Notes: generated from the sequence alone by a model not told the origin. A DNA stretch of 6,850 nt from Opitutaceae bacterium (GCA_003168315.1 PMSP01000282.1:1-6850), one strand, 5' to 3'; positions 1-5,665 are shown, numbered from the stretch's first letter. Translations and numbers: made by a program.

Positions 1-56
1 ATGCCTCGTCGGGTAGGCTGGTCGTCAACGGAAGATACGGGGGGTCACGGCCATGA
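1..56 (+). CDS. C-terminal end of an unidentified upstream gene (partial)
   Basis: Only the last 17 complete codons are present, reading from base 3 and ending ...GRLVVNGRYGGSRP before a TGA at 54-56. The frame is inferred from its ATGA overlap with the next gene's start at 53, the same junction style used repeatedly downstream. In canonical pilMNOP operons the gene before pilO is pilN, so a PilN/GspL-like protein is a reasonable guess, but 17 residues cannot prove it and I recognise no motif. The ATG at base 1 opens a different frame and is not its start. Confidence 0.5.
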   Translation, partial: ASSGRLVVNGRYGGSRP

Positions 57-601
57 AGCGCGGCTTGTGCTATTCCAAGACTCTTGCCGCCCTCTGCGCG
101 GCTTCGGCGGTCGCCGCATTCGCCATGGGATCCCTGCGCCACGAGGTTTCCTTGGTGGTGGCGCGCAATCGCAGCATGGCCGCGGCCCGCGAAGGTGGCC
201 TTTCCGCCCAGATTGCCGCGAAATCCCCTTACGAGAACGAAGACCTAGAGGCCCTGCGCCTGCGCGCGCAGGCCCTCCGCGGCAGCCTTGGGGACGACAG
301 CACCTGGGAGAAGCTGACGACCCGGGCCGCCGGCAGATGGAGGGTCGAAGCCGGGGCCGACGACAGGAAGAATGGGTACAAGCAGCGCGTTGCCACGATG
401 ACGCTTCTCTCCGCCTCGGTCGCCGACTGGCCCGAGGTCGTCAAGGCCGTGGGGGACTTGGAGTCGATTCCCGGCATCGGGATAGCCGAGTTTGAGATGA
501 AGACCAGCGGCGGACGCGAGCAGCGCACGCTGGATGTCGCCCGTGTGCTCGTGTCGGTCCGCACCCGCCAGGTTACGGTCAATCCCCCAACATCACCATG
601 A
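53..601 (+). CDS. PilO/GspM-like inner-membrane assembly protein
   Basis: This 182-residue protein has the layout of PilO/GspM alignment-complex proteins. It has a short basic N-terminus (MKRG), one transmembrane segment at about residues 8-26, a helical, charged stretch to about residue 80 (ENEDLEALRLRAQALRG), and a C-terminal alpha/beta region at about 108-175 ending in a strand-like VARVLVSVRTR. The segment ADWPEVVKAVGDLESIPGIGI followed by a strand is typical of the ferredoxin-like fold of these proteins. Family members sit in the inner membrane, dimerise with PilN/GspL and link the cytoplasmic platform to the periplasmic PilP/GspC protein. The start is an ATGA overlap with the preceding gene; a G-run at 39-44 is the only ribosome-binding-like signal. 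The assignment rests on architecture and on the GspF-like and PilP-like genes downstream, since sequence conservation in this family is low. PilO versus GspM cannot be decided here. Confidence 0.7.
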   Translation: MKRGLCYSKTLAALCAASAVAAFAMGSLRHEVSLVVARNRSMAAAREGGLSAQIAAKSPYENEDLEALRLRAQALRGSLGDDSTWEKLTTRAAGRWRVEAGADDRKNGYKQRVATMTLLSASVADWPEVVKAVGDLESIPGIGIAEFEMKTSGGREQRTLDVARVLVSVRTRQVTVNPPTSP

Positions 602-1077
602 AAACATCGAGAAGCTTTCTGACGGCCGCATGGGCAATCGCGCTGACCTGCTGCGCCGGCGCGGAGCCGGCGGCCCCGACACCGGAGGCCGCCTCGGCGA
701 CTGCCGGTCCCGCCGAGCGCGACTCCGGCTCGCGCGCCGACAGGAGGTACGACGAGATGCTCGGTAAAATGCAGGCTGCCGTGGAGGAGATCGCCCAGCT
801 CTACGGCAATCCGGTGTTCCAGCAGGTCTTCACGAACGACGTCGAACGGGCCGAGGAGCTCAAGCGGACGCTCAGGTCCGCCCAGAGCGGGGCCGCAGCC
901 CAAAAGGGCGCGGCGGACCTCGTCAGGAAGCGGGAGGATCTCCTGAATGACATAGCGCTCAAGGAGAGGGAATCGGCCCGGCTCGCAAGCCGGCTCGTTC
1001 GCCAGCGCGCCGCACTCGACGCACTGGCAATGGCGGTTGAACAGGCCCGGAAGGCCGTTGAGGAGACGGCAAAGTGA
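598..1077 (+). CDS. Exported coiled-coil protein, unknown family, in pilus operon
   Basis: I do not recognise this 159-residue protein. The N-terminus (MKTSRSFLTAAWAIALTCCAGAEP) is a clear export signal. It could be cleaved by signal peptidase I after AGA (residues 20-22), or be a poor lipoprotein signal: Cys18 and Cys19 are present, but residues before either Cys do not fit the usual lipobox. An Ala/Pro/Glu-rich linker follows to about residue 45. The rest is almost entirely helical and charged; residues about 75-158 look like a coiled coil (RKREDLLNDIALKERESARLASRLVRQRAALDALAMAVEQARKAVEE). The protein is therefore expected in the periplasm or on a membrane facing it. Its start is an ATGA overlap with the PilO-like gene and no Shine-Dalgarno sequence is visible, so it probably depends on coupled translation. 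Place in the operon suggests a structural or accessory part of the same machine, between PilO-like and PilP-like proteins; this is inference. Confidence 0.75.
   Translation: MKTSRSFLTAAWAIALTCCAGAEPAAPTPEAASATAGPAERDSGSRADRRYDEMLGKMQAAVEEIAQLYGNPVFQQVFTNDVERAEELKRTLRSAQSGAAAQKGAADLVRKREDLLNDIALKERESARLASRLVRQRAALDALAMAVEQARKAVEETAK
1061..1065 (+). promoter_or_regulatory. Shine-Dalgarno site for the 1074 GTG start
   Basis: AGGAG lies 8 bases before the GTG at 1074, inside the end of the preceding coding region. It supports the unusual GTG start that overlaps the previous stop (GTGA) over the internal ATG at 1149, which has its own weaker-placed GAGG at 1140-1143. Confidence 0.6.
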
Positions 1078-1376
1078 ACTCCATAAGGGAGTGCACACCC
1101 GGCGTAGGGGATGGTGCGGTCGATGTCCTCTCCCGCGACGAGGAAACCATGCTCGGGGAATTCAGGGACGTCATCGGCGGGATGAGGGCGCGGGGAATCG
1201 AGATCGATGCCGACGCCGTTGATAGGGCCGTCTCCTTGGTCGGTGCGTCGCCGATCGCCGGCAACGCGAATCCTGGGGAAAGGACCTATGCGCGGGCCGC
1301 AGTCTGCATGGCGGCGCGCACCACCGGGGGGCCGGGCGGCGGTGTTGAAGTCCGCTTTCTGGCGATCTGGCCATGA
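1074..1376 (+). CDS. Small protein of unknown function in pilus operon
   Basis: This 100-residue protein is unrecognised. It starts at GTG in a GTGA overlap with the previous stop, with AGGAG 8 bases upstream, and ends in an ATGA overlap with the next gene. These linked junctions and the matching GC-rich codon use are the main evidence that it is real. It has no signal peptide or transmembrane segment, so it is predicted cytoplasmic. Residues about 21-58 look like an amphipathic helical region (SRDEETMLGEFRDVIGGMRARGIEIDADAVDRAVSLVG, read in parts), followed by a small-residue-rich section, a Gly-rich turn (TTGGPGGG, about 84-91) and a short hydrophobic end, VEVRFLAIWP. If the ATG at 1149 were used instead the product would be 75 residues. 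No function can be proposed beyond association with the operon. Confidence 0.6.
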   Translation: MNSIRECTPGVGDGAVDVLSRDEETMLGEFRDVIGGMRARGIEIDADAVDRAVSLVGASPIAGNANPGERTYARAAVCMAARTTGGPGGGVEVRFLAIWP

Positions 1377-1990
1377 AAATCGGGATTTCCCTCATCGCCT
1401 TCACCGCCGTTGGCGTCGCACTCGCGGACGAGCCTTGGGCATATGTGCCGGCCTCCCGCGAAGCTCGAACCATCGGCATCCTTGAGACGCACTACGCGCC
1501 GACCGAGGAGGACGTGAGCCTTGTGGGAGCCCCTCCGGCGCCTTCCGTCGCCCCAGCCGGACGACATGTCATCGCAGTCCCTGTGCCGGCACCATCAACC
1601 GCGCTCGGCGGACAGGGTGGGCGGGAAGGGAGCGCGGCGCCCCCAATCCCGGAAGGCTCTTATTGGCCGGACGCCTCCGGAAAGATTATTGCGGTTGTGC
1701 CGAGGTCCGGCTCAAGCCGGGAAAGCTCCTCTCTCGGGAATCCCTGGGAAGTGCGCACCCATGCCAAGTCCTCCTCCGAGGACAGCGTCTTCCTATGCGG
1801 CGGGTTCGTCGTCGGGGGAGAGGGCGGCCCCGTCGCGATCCTAAACGGCCGCCTTGTAAAGCGCGGGAGCACGCTTGGCGGCTTTGCCGTCTCGGGCATC
1901 TCCGCCGTGGGAGTGGTCCTCGAGAGAAACGGCTCGTTCTTCGTTCTGCCCTTTGGCAGGCGCACAAGCATAGCGACCGTCGAGGGCTGA
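1373..1990 (+). CDS. PilP/GspC-like periplasmic protein
   Basis: The 205-residue product has a signal peptide (MKIGISLIAFTAVGVALADEP, likely cut after ALA at residue 18), a long Pro/Ala/Gly/Ser-rich linker (about 50-135) and a compact C-terminal beta domain at about 138-200. That domain carries the pattern of the HR domain of GspC and the C-terminal domain of PilP: AILNGRLVKRGSTLGGFAVSG, then VGVVLERNGSFFVLPFGR. In these families the domain binds the N-terminal domains of the outer-membrane secretin and so links the inner-membrane platform to the exit pore. Unlike GspC, which keeps an N-terminal membrane anchor, and PilP, which is normally a lipoprotein, this one seems to have a plain cleavable signal without a lipobox. 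The start is an ATGA overlap with the small gene before it and lacks a visible Shine-Dalgarno sequence. Its domain class is well supported; PilP versus GspC is not resolved. Confidence 0.75.
   Translation: MKIGISLIAFTAVGVALADEPWAYVPASREARTIGILETHYAPTEEDVSLVGAPPAPSVAPAGRHVIAVPVPAPSTALGGQGGREGSAAPPIPEGSYWPDASGKIIAVVPRSGSSRESSSLGNPWEVRTHAKSSSEDSVFLCGGFVVGGEGGPVAILNGRLVKRGSTLGGFAVSGISAVGVVLERNGSFFVLPFGRRTSIATVEG
1982..1986 (+). promoter_or_regulatory. Weak ribosome-binding site for the GspF/PilC gene
   Basis: GAGGG within the last codons of the preceding gene sits 10 bases before the ATG at 1997. Spacing is slightly long. It is the only purine-rich candidate at this start, the only pilus-gene junction here with a gap (6 bases) instead of an overlap. 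Confidence 0.35.
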
Positions 1991-1996
1991 ACCGTC

Positions 1997-3193
1997 ATGC
2001 CGCGATTTCGAGCTAGATATGTGGGAAGGTGCGGCCGGATGCGCTCGCTCACGCTGGACGCGGTGGACCTGGCGAGCCTTTCCGAGCAGATCGGGACCCA
2101 GCGAAAGGGGTATGTCGTCGATATTCGCCGCGTCGCGGCGGGGAAGGGTTCCCTCGCCCGAACGACGATTTCCGGCCCCATGCTTCTGGCTGCGCTGGAT
2201 TCCCTCGAGCTCATGCTGGTCAGCGGAGTTCGGATAAACACGGCCCTCAGGACCCTGGCCGACTGCGCGCCTGCTGGCAGCGCGCGCTCCCTGTGGACCG
2301 AGGCCGTCAGGAGGATAGAGGAGACGGGAAGCTTCGGCTCCGCCATCCGCCATTTTCCAAGGGTCTTCAACCCCTCAATGGTGGGGGTTGTCACGGCCCA
2401 CGAGGAGGCTGGGCGCCTTGCGGACGGCGTGAGGCACGTCCGCGACTACGTGGCGCAGATGCAGGACATACGGCGTGAGTCAATGCGCGGGATGGCATAC
2501 CCCGCGCTTGTCTGCACCACCGGGCTCGCGGCGTGCACGGTCCTCTGCGTCTTCACCCTCCCAAGGTTCTCAAAGATGCTGCGCGACATCGGGGTGACCA
2601 GGATGAACCACCTCACAGGATTCTTCTTCGGACTGAGCGACTTTGTCATCGCTCATCCCGTCCTAGCGGCACTTGGCCTCATTTCCCCGTTTGCCGCCGG
2701 CTGGGTCGCGTTTCGCCCCCGCTTCCGGCCGCGCATGGACCGGGTGCTCCTGCGCGTCCCAGTCATCCGCAGGGCTCTGGAGGCCCTGTCGATGGCGCGG
2801 ATCTGCGTCACCTACAGGGCGCTCAGCGAATCGGGAATCCGAGTGGTCGAGGCCCTCGAGGCCTGCTCGGCCGTGGCTGGAAACGACGTCTATGCCTGCG
2901 GCATCGGGAGGGTGGTGGCGATGGTGCGGGAGAACGAGACCGTCGGGTCGGGGTTTGAGCGCGCGGGCGTCTTCGCGCCTGAGGTCGTCCTTGCCGTGAA
3001 GAGCGGGGAGGGTTCGCTCGCACAGGTGTTCGGGCGCCTCGCCGACTACTATTCGTCCGAGGCCAGGCACCGCGTCGCCGTCGCCCTGCGCCTGATAGAG
3101 CCCATCATGCTCCTGGTCGTGCTGGCATGGGTGTTCGGTATCGCGCTCGCCGTGGTGCTCCCGGTCGTGGAGGTCGTGAATGAGATCCATTGA
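1997..3193 (+). CDS. Type II secretion / type IV pilus platform protein (GspF/PilC family)
   Basis: This 398-residue protein matches the family's usual length of about 400. It is the polytopic inner-membrane platform that the assembly ATPase acts on to move pilins into the growing fibre. The N-terminal 50 residues resemble the short family lead-in (MPRFRARYVG... RKGYVVDIRRV). Two repeated cytoplasmic helical domains follow: domain 1 at about 60-167, with SLELMLVSGVRINTALRTLA, FPRVFNPSMVGVVTAHEEAGRL (read in parts), and domain 2 at about 250-368, with VPVIRRALEALSMARICVTY, LSESGIRVVEALEAC and the hallmark GEGSLAQVFGRLADYYSSE. Transmembrane segments lie at about 168-188, 218-240 and 368-392; the last begins at the conserved EPI. 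In domain 1 the usual Gly-Glu pair appears as His-Glu-Glu-Ala-Gly, a mild departure. It is preceded by the PilP-like gene and overlaps the pseudopilin gene by 14 bases. The family is secure; whether the system makes pili or secretes proteins is open. Confidence 0.95.
   Translation: MPRFRARYVGRCGRMRSLTLDAVDLASLSEQIGTQRKGYVVDIRRVAAGKGSLARTTISGPMLLAALDSLELMLVSGVRINTALRTLADCAPAGSARSLWTEAVRRIEETGSFGSAIRHFPRVFNPSMVGVVTAHEEAGRLADGVRHVRDYVAQMQDIRRESMRGMAYPALVCTTGLAACTVLCVFTLPRFSKMLRDIGVTRMNHLTGFFFGLSDFVIAHPVLAALGLISPFAAGWVAFRPRFRPRMDRVLLRVPVIRRALEALSMARICVTYRALSESGIRVVEALEACSAVAGNDVYACGIGRVVAMVRENETVGSGFERAGVFAPEVVLAVKSGEGSLAQVFGRLADYYSSEARHRVAVALRLIEPIMLLVVLAWVFGIALAVVLPVVEVVNEIH
3169..3174 (+). promoter_or_regulatory. 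Strong Shine-Dalgarno site for the pseudopilin gene
   Basis: GGAGGT, inside the final codons of the platform gene, lies 5 bases before the ATG at 3180. It is the best ribosome-binding site in the operon and fixes the pseudopilin start within the 14-base overlap, giving an 11-residue leader before the cleavage glycine. A strong site here suits a subunit needed in more copies than the platform protein. Confidence 0.7.
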
Positions 3194-4151
3194 GAGAAGC
3201 CCATCACGGGGGGAGTTTCTCCTCATGCTTCTCATCGCGGTCGCGATCGTGGGGATACTGGCGGGCATCCTGGCCCCCGTCCTCGCGAACAAGCTGGATG
3301 ACGCGCAGATGCGGTCGGAGGCGGAGACGCTGAGGTCGCTCAGGAAGGACTTCGAGGGCACCTACGACGCCACCGACTTCAGCAACCTGAACGAGGCGTC
3401 ACTCGCCGGTTGCGGGCTGCCCTCGGGAACAGTCTTCACGACCTTTGATCAGGGGACGGGGGTCTCATCGAGGATCTTCAGCCCGTCCGTCCTGGTGGAT
3501 CCCGCCGGATGGGTGACCAAGCTCGCCCAGAAGCGCGGCGTCAGCACCTATGTCGTCGGCGCGAGCTATTCCGCACTCACGCAGAATCAGTACACGGCGA
3601 TAGCCTTCAACCCCTACCAGGTCCAGCGATGCCTCGTCGCCGGCCCAACCGGCGAGGCCGGCCAGCAGCGGTACCTTCTCGTATCGCTCATGGTGCCCCC
3701 GTACAGGGGTCTCGCTTTCCCCGCGGCCGACGCCACCCAGACCTTTGACTCCATGTGGGACCAGAGCTGGGAGTCGACACAGGTGCTGGCGCCGGCGCTC
3801 TGGAGCTCCCTGCTGACGCCCGCCCAGTACTCGCTTTGGAACACGGCGTCCGCCAACAATCGCACGAACGCCTCGAGGCTGCTCGTCGAGCGGATCGTGC
3901 AGCCGAAGTTTACCCTCACCCTTGCGAACAACAGCCAGACCGACACAGCCTGGGTGGACATCGGTCCCGCGGTCGACGCCATCACGGCGGCTCCCAACTC
4001 GGGGACGACCATCAGCAGCTCGCTGGCGGGATTCACGACGGGCATACTTTCCGGTCGGCTGGTCGTCGTTCGCCGCGGGCCCACCGCCGCGGCCGCCTAC
4101 GAGGTCCAGCGCTTCTTCCTGTATTCCGACGTCAACCTCACCGTGCAGTGA
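3180..4151 (+). CDS. Large pseudopilin-like protein with noncanonical prepilin motif
   Basis: This 323-residue protein begins like a type IV pilin or pseudopilin: an 11-residue leader (MRSIERSPSRG), then EFLLMLLIAVAIVGILAG, a hydrophobic helix that aligns without gaps to the classic pilin N-terminus (Gly at -1, VGILA at +13 to +17, Pro33 at the conserved +22 place). Two key residues differ: +1 is Glu12 instead of Phe/Met, and +5 is Met16 instead of Glu. After the helix comes a charged alpha-helical stretch (KLDDAQMRSEAETLRSLRKD), then a big globular part of some 260 residues rich in Ser, Thr, Asn and Trp, ending in strands (GRLVVVRRG, FFLYSDVNLTV). Only two cysteines occur in the product, Cys78 and Cys151, which might form a disulfide. 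Most major pilins are 130-200 residues, so this size suits a minor or tip subunit; GspK, a tip pseudopilin of about 320 residues, also lacks Glu5, but I see no clear GspK domain. Export and assembly by the neighbouring machinery are inferred. Confidence 0.8.
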   Translation: MRSIERSPSRGEFLLMLLIAVAIVGILAGILAPVLANKLDDAQMRSEAETLRSLRKDFEGTYDATDFSNLNEASLAGCGLPSGTVFTTFDQGTGVSSRIFSPSVLVDPAGWVTKLAQKRGVSTYVVGASYSALTQNQYTAIAFNPYQVQRCLVAGPTGEAGQQRYLLVSLMVPPYRGLAFPAADATQTFDSMWDQSWESTQVLAPALWSSLLTPAQYSLWNTASANNRTNASRLLVERIVQPKFTLTLANNSQTDTAWVDIGPAVDAITAAPNSGTTISSSLAGFTTGILSGRLVVVRRGPTAAAAYEVQRFFLYSDVNLTVQ

Positions 4152-4234
4152 TCGGCGCGGCGGCGGCCCCAAATGCCGCTTCCTGTGGGCGGTGTTTTCA
4201 TGCATTGTCCCCGGAGACAATCGATGAGATTAGG
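4152..4234 (+). other. 83-base gap before mpl with possible weak terminator
   Basis: This is the longest non-coding stretch in the window. Its first part is very GC-rich with repeated GCGGC units that can pair with GCCGC at 4175-4179. GCCGC can alternatively pair with GCGGT at 4189-4193, just before GTTTT at 4194-4198, which would make a weak terminator-like element. Pairing is only about 5 bases and two folds compete, so termination of the pilus transcript here is uncertain. No convincing promoter hexamer pair was found. Confidence 0.3.
4204..4221 (+). promoter_or_regulatory. Inverted repeat just upstream of mpl
   Basis: ATTGTC and GACAAT form a perfect 6-base inverted repeat separated by CCCGGA, ending 13 bases before the mpl ATG. 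The arms are AT-richer than their surroundings. As RNA it would be a small hairpin that holds the only decent Shine-Dalgarno-like sequence (GGAGA, 4213-4217) partly in its loop and 3' arm; as DNA it could be a dimeric repressor site. Both roles are inference. Confidence 0.4.
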
Positions 4235-5656
4235 ATGAAAATCTACTTCATGGGAGTCTGCGGGTCGGCGATGGGCAACGCGGCCCTCCTCGCGCGGGCT
4301 GCCGGGCACGAGGTGACCGGAGCCGACACGAGCGCCTACCCGCCGATGAGCAGCGTGCTCTCCGAGGCGGGGATCTCGGTAAGCGAGGGGTACGATCCAG
4401 TGCGCCTGGCGGCGCTCAAGCCCGACATGGTCGTGATTGGCAACGCGATGATGAGGGGCAATCCCGAGATCGAGTGGCTGCTCGACACCCAGGCATGCCC
4501 CTTCACCTCGCTTCCGGCCATGCTGCACGACCTTGTCCTGTCGCGCAGGAAGAACATCGTCATCGCGGGCACTCACGGGAAGACCACGACGTCGGCGATG
4601 ACCGCCTTCCTCCTGCGGGAGAACTGGGGGGATCCCGGCTTCCTGATCGGGGGCGTGCCCCAGGATCCGCCGACGGGGAGTCACCTGGGGTCTCCCGCCG
4701 AACCTTTCGTCATCGAGGGCGACGAATACGACAGCGCGTTCTTCGACAAGCGCAGCAAGTTCATCCACTACTCGCCCCACGTCGCGGTCTTCAACAACCT
4801 TGAGTTCGACCACGCGGACATATTTCGCGACCTGGCCGACGTCCAGAGGACGTTCATCCACTTCTCGCGTATCATACCCCGCAACGGCTTCGCGGTCGTG
4901 AACGGCGACGACACCAACCTGCGCGCGCTGGGAGCGATGCCATGGACTACCGTTGTCCGGGTCGGCACGGACGAGGGCAACGACACCCGCATCGTGGATT
5001 TCTCGGAATCAGCATCTGGCTCCAGTTTTGTCCTGACGTGGCGCGGTTCCCCCTGGGCAAAAGTGCAGTGGTCGCTGCCGGGCATCTACAATGCCCGCAA
5101 TGCGGCCATGGCCGCAACCGCCGCGGGCCTGGCGCGGTCGCGGGACAAGCCGACCTCCCTTTCGCTCGAGGCGCTCGCGAGATTCCGCGGGGTCAGGCGC
5201 CGCCAGGAGGTGCTGTTCGCGGGGCCGCTGATTACCGTGATCGAGGACTTTGGCCACCACCCGACGGCGATCGCGGAAACGCTCCGGACGTTCCGGGCCA
5301 GGTTCCCGGGCTCCGTCCTCACGGCCGTCTTCGAGCCCCGCAGCAACACGGCGAGGATCCGGACGCTCCAGGCCGGGTTTGAACGCGCGCTGTCCCATGC
5401 CGACGAAGTCTACCTTGGCCCCGTCAGCCGCGCCGCGGCGCTTCGCGAGGAGGATCGATTCGATTCGGAGGCCGTCGCCGAAAACCTCGAGGCCCAGGGG
5501 ATCCACGCCCGGCAGTTCCCGTCCAACTCAGAGCTTCATGACGCGCTTGCCGCGGACACGCTTCCCGTCAGGGGCGCCCAGCGTGTGGTCGTTTTCTTCA
5601 CCAACGGATCCTTCGACGGGATCATCGGGAGGTACGCCGCCGCCGCCCGGGCCTGA
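4235..5656 (+). CDS. mpl: UDP-N-acetylmuramate:L-Ala-gamma-D-Glu-meso-DAP ligase
   Basis: Mpl uses ATP to join the tripeptide L-Ala-gamma-D-Glu-meso-diaminopimelate, recovered from cell-wall turnover, directly to UDP-MurNAc in the cytoplasm, feeding peptidoglycan synthesis. The 473 residues (E. coli Mpl: 457) show all three Mur-ligase domains. They include an N-terminal Rossmann UDP-MurNAc domain (MGVCGSAMGNAALLARAAGH at 6-25, VTGAD at 27-31), the ATP loop AGTHGKTTTSAM (111-122), and the Mpl-specific block EGDEYDSAFFDKRSKFIHYS with NNLEFDHADIF (161-197). After these come LPGIYNARNAAMAA (281-294), FRGVRRRQEV (317-326), EDFGHHPTAI (337-346) and EPRSNTARIRTLQ (367-379). EDFGHHPTAI stands where many Mpl proteins read DFAHHPTAI. 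ATG at 4235 is chosen because it starts exactly at the Rossmann strand; the reading frame stays open upstream, but only as a shadow within the pseudopilin gene. Function is secure; a link to the pilus genes is positional only. Confidence 0.97.
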   Translation: MKIYFMGVCGSAMGNAALLARAAGHEVTGADTSAYPPMSSVLSEAGISVSEGYDPVRLAALKPDMVVIGNAMMRGNPEIEWLLDTQACPFTSLPAMLHDLVLSRRKNIVIAGTHGKTTTSAMTAFLLRENWGDPGFLIGGVPQDPPTGSHLGSPAEPFVIEGDEYDSAFFDKRSKFIHYSPHVAVFNNLEFDHADIFRDLADVQRTFIHFSRIIPRNGFAVVNGDDTNLRALGAMPWTTVVRVGTDEGNDTRIVDFSESASGSSFVLTWRGSPWAKVQWSLPGIYNARNAAMAATAAGLARSRDKPTSLSLEALARFRGVRRRQEVLFAGPLITVIEDFGHHPTAIAETLRTFRARFPGSVLTAVFEPRSNTARIRTLQAGFERALSHADEVYLGPVSRAAALREEDRFDSEAVAENLEAQGIHARQFPSNSELHDALAADTLPVRGAQRVVVFFTNGSFDGIIGRYAAAARA

Positions 5657-5665
5657 GGCCGGGCG
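5644..5665. terminator. Hairpin between convergent mpl and rimO
   Basis: CGCCCGGGCC (5644-5653) pairs with GGCCGGGCG (5657-5665) to give nine base pairs with a single bulged G, probably G5650, and a three-base loop that is exactly the mpl stop codon TGA. It fills the whole 9-base gap between the two genes. Because the structure forms in either transcript it could act in both directions. No T-run follows on either strand, so it is not a classic intrinsic terminator; it may instead protect 3' ends or work with Rho. Confidence 0.5.

Noticed and set aside
1..495. Open frame from an ATG at base 1, 164 residues, Arg/Gly-rich
   Set aside because: It is out of frame with the PilO-like gene that covers it, has low-complexity Arg/Gly/Pro composition typical of GC-rich shadow frames, and no recognisable domain.
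229..1098. Long minus-strand open frame across the PilO-like and coiled-coil genes
   Set aside because: It is antisense to two genes with clear signal/transmembrane features and coupled junctions, and its translation shows no domain; long antisense frames are common at this GC content.
1149..1376. Internal ATG at 1149 with GAGG upstream as start of the small gene
   Set aside because: It is possible, but the GTG at 1074 has a better AGGAG at 8 bases and the overlapping junction style of the operon; kept only as an alternative.
1660..2394. Minus-strand open frame of 244 residues over the PilP-like/GspF junction
   Set aside because: It is antisense to two recognised family proteins and has no motif or ribosome-binding site that I can see.
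3637..3655. Perfect 7-base hairpin TCGCCGG-CCCAA-CCGGCGA
   Set aside because: It lies in the middle of the pseudopilin gene, encodes a normal Val-Ala-Gly-Pro-Thr-Gly-Glu run, and has no T-run; likely a by-product of GC-rich codons.
4205..4233. TTGTCC with a downstream GATTAG as a possible promoter for mpl
   Set aside because: The -10 match is poor and would sit directly against the start codon, leaving no 5' leader; TTGTCC is better explained as part of the inverted repeat.
3755..4234. In-frame upstream extension of mpl to 3755
   Set aside because: The extension lies within the pseudopilin coding region, reads as His/Arg/Gly-rich shadow sequence, and Mpl homologues start at the MKIYFMG strand at 4235.
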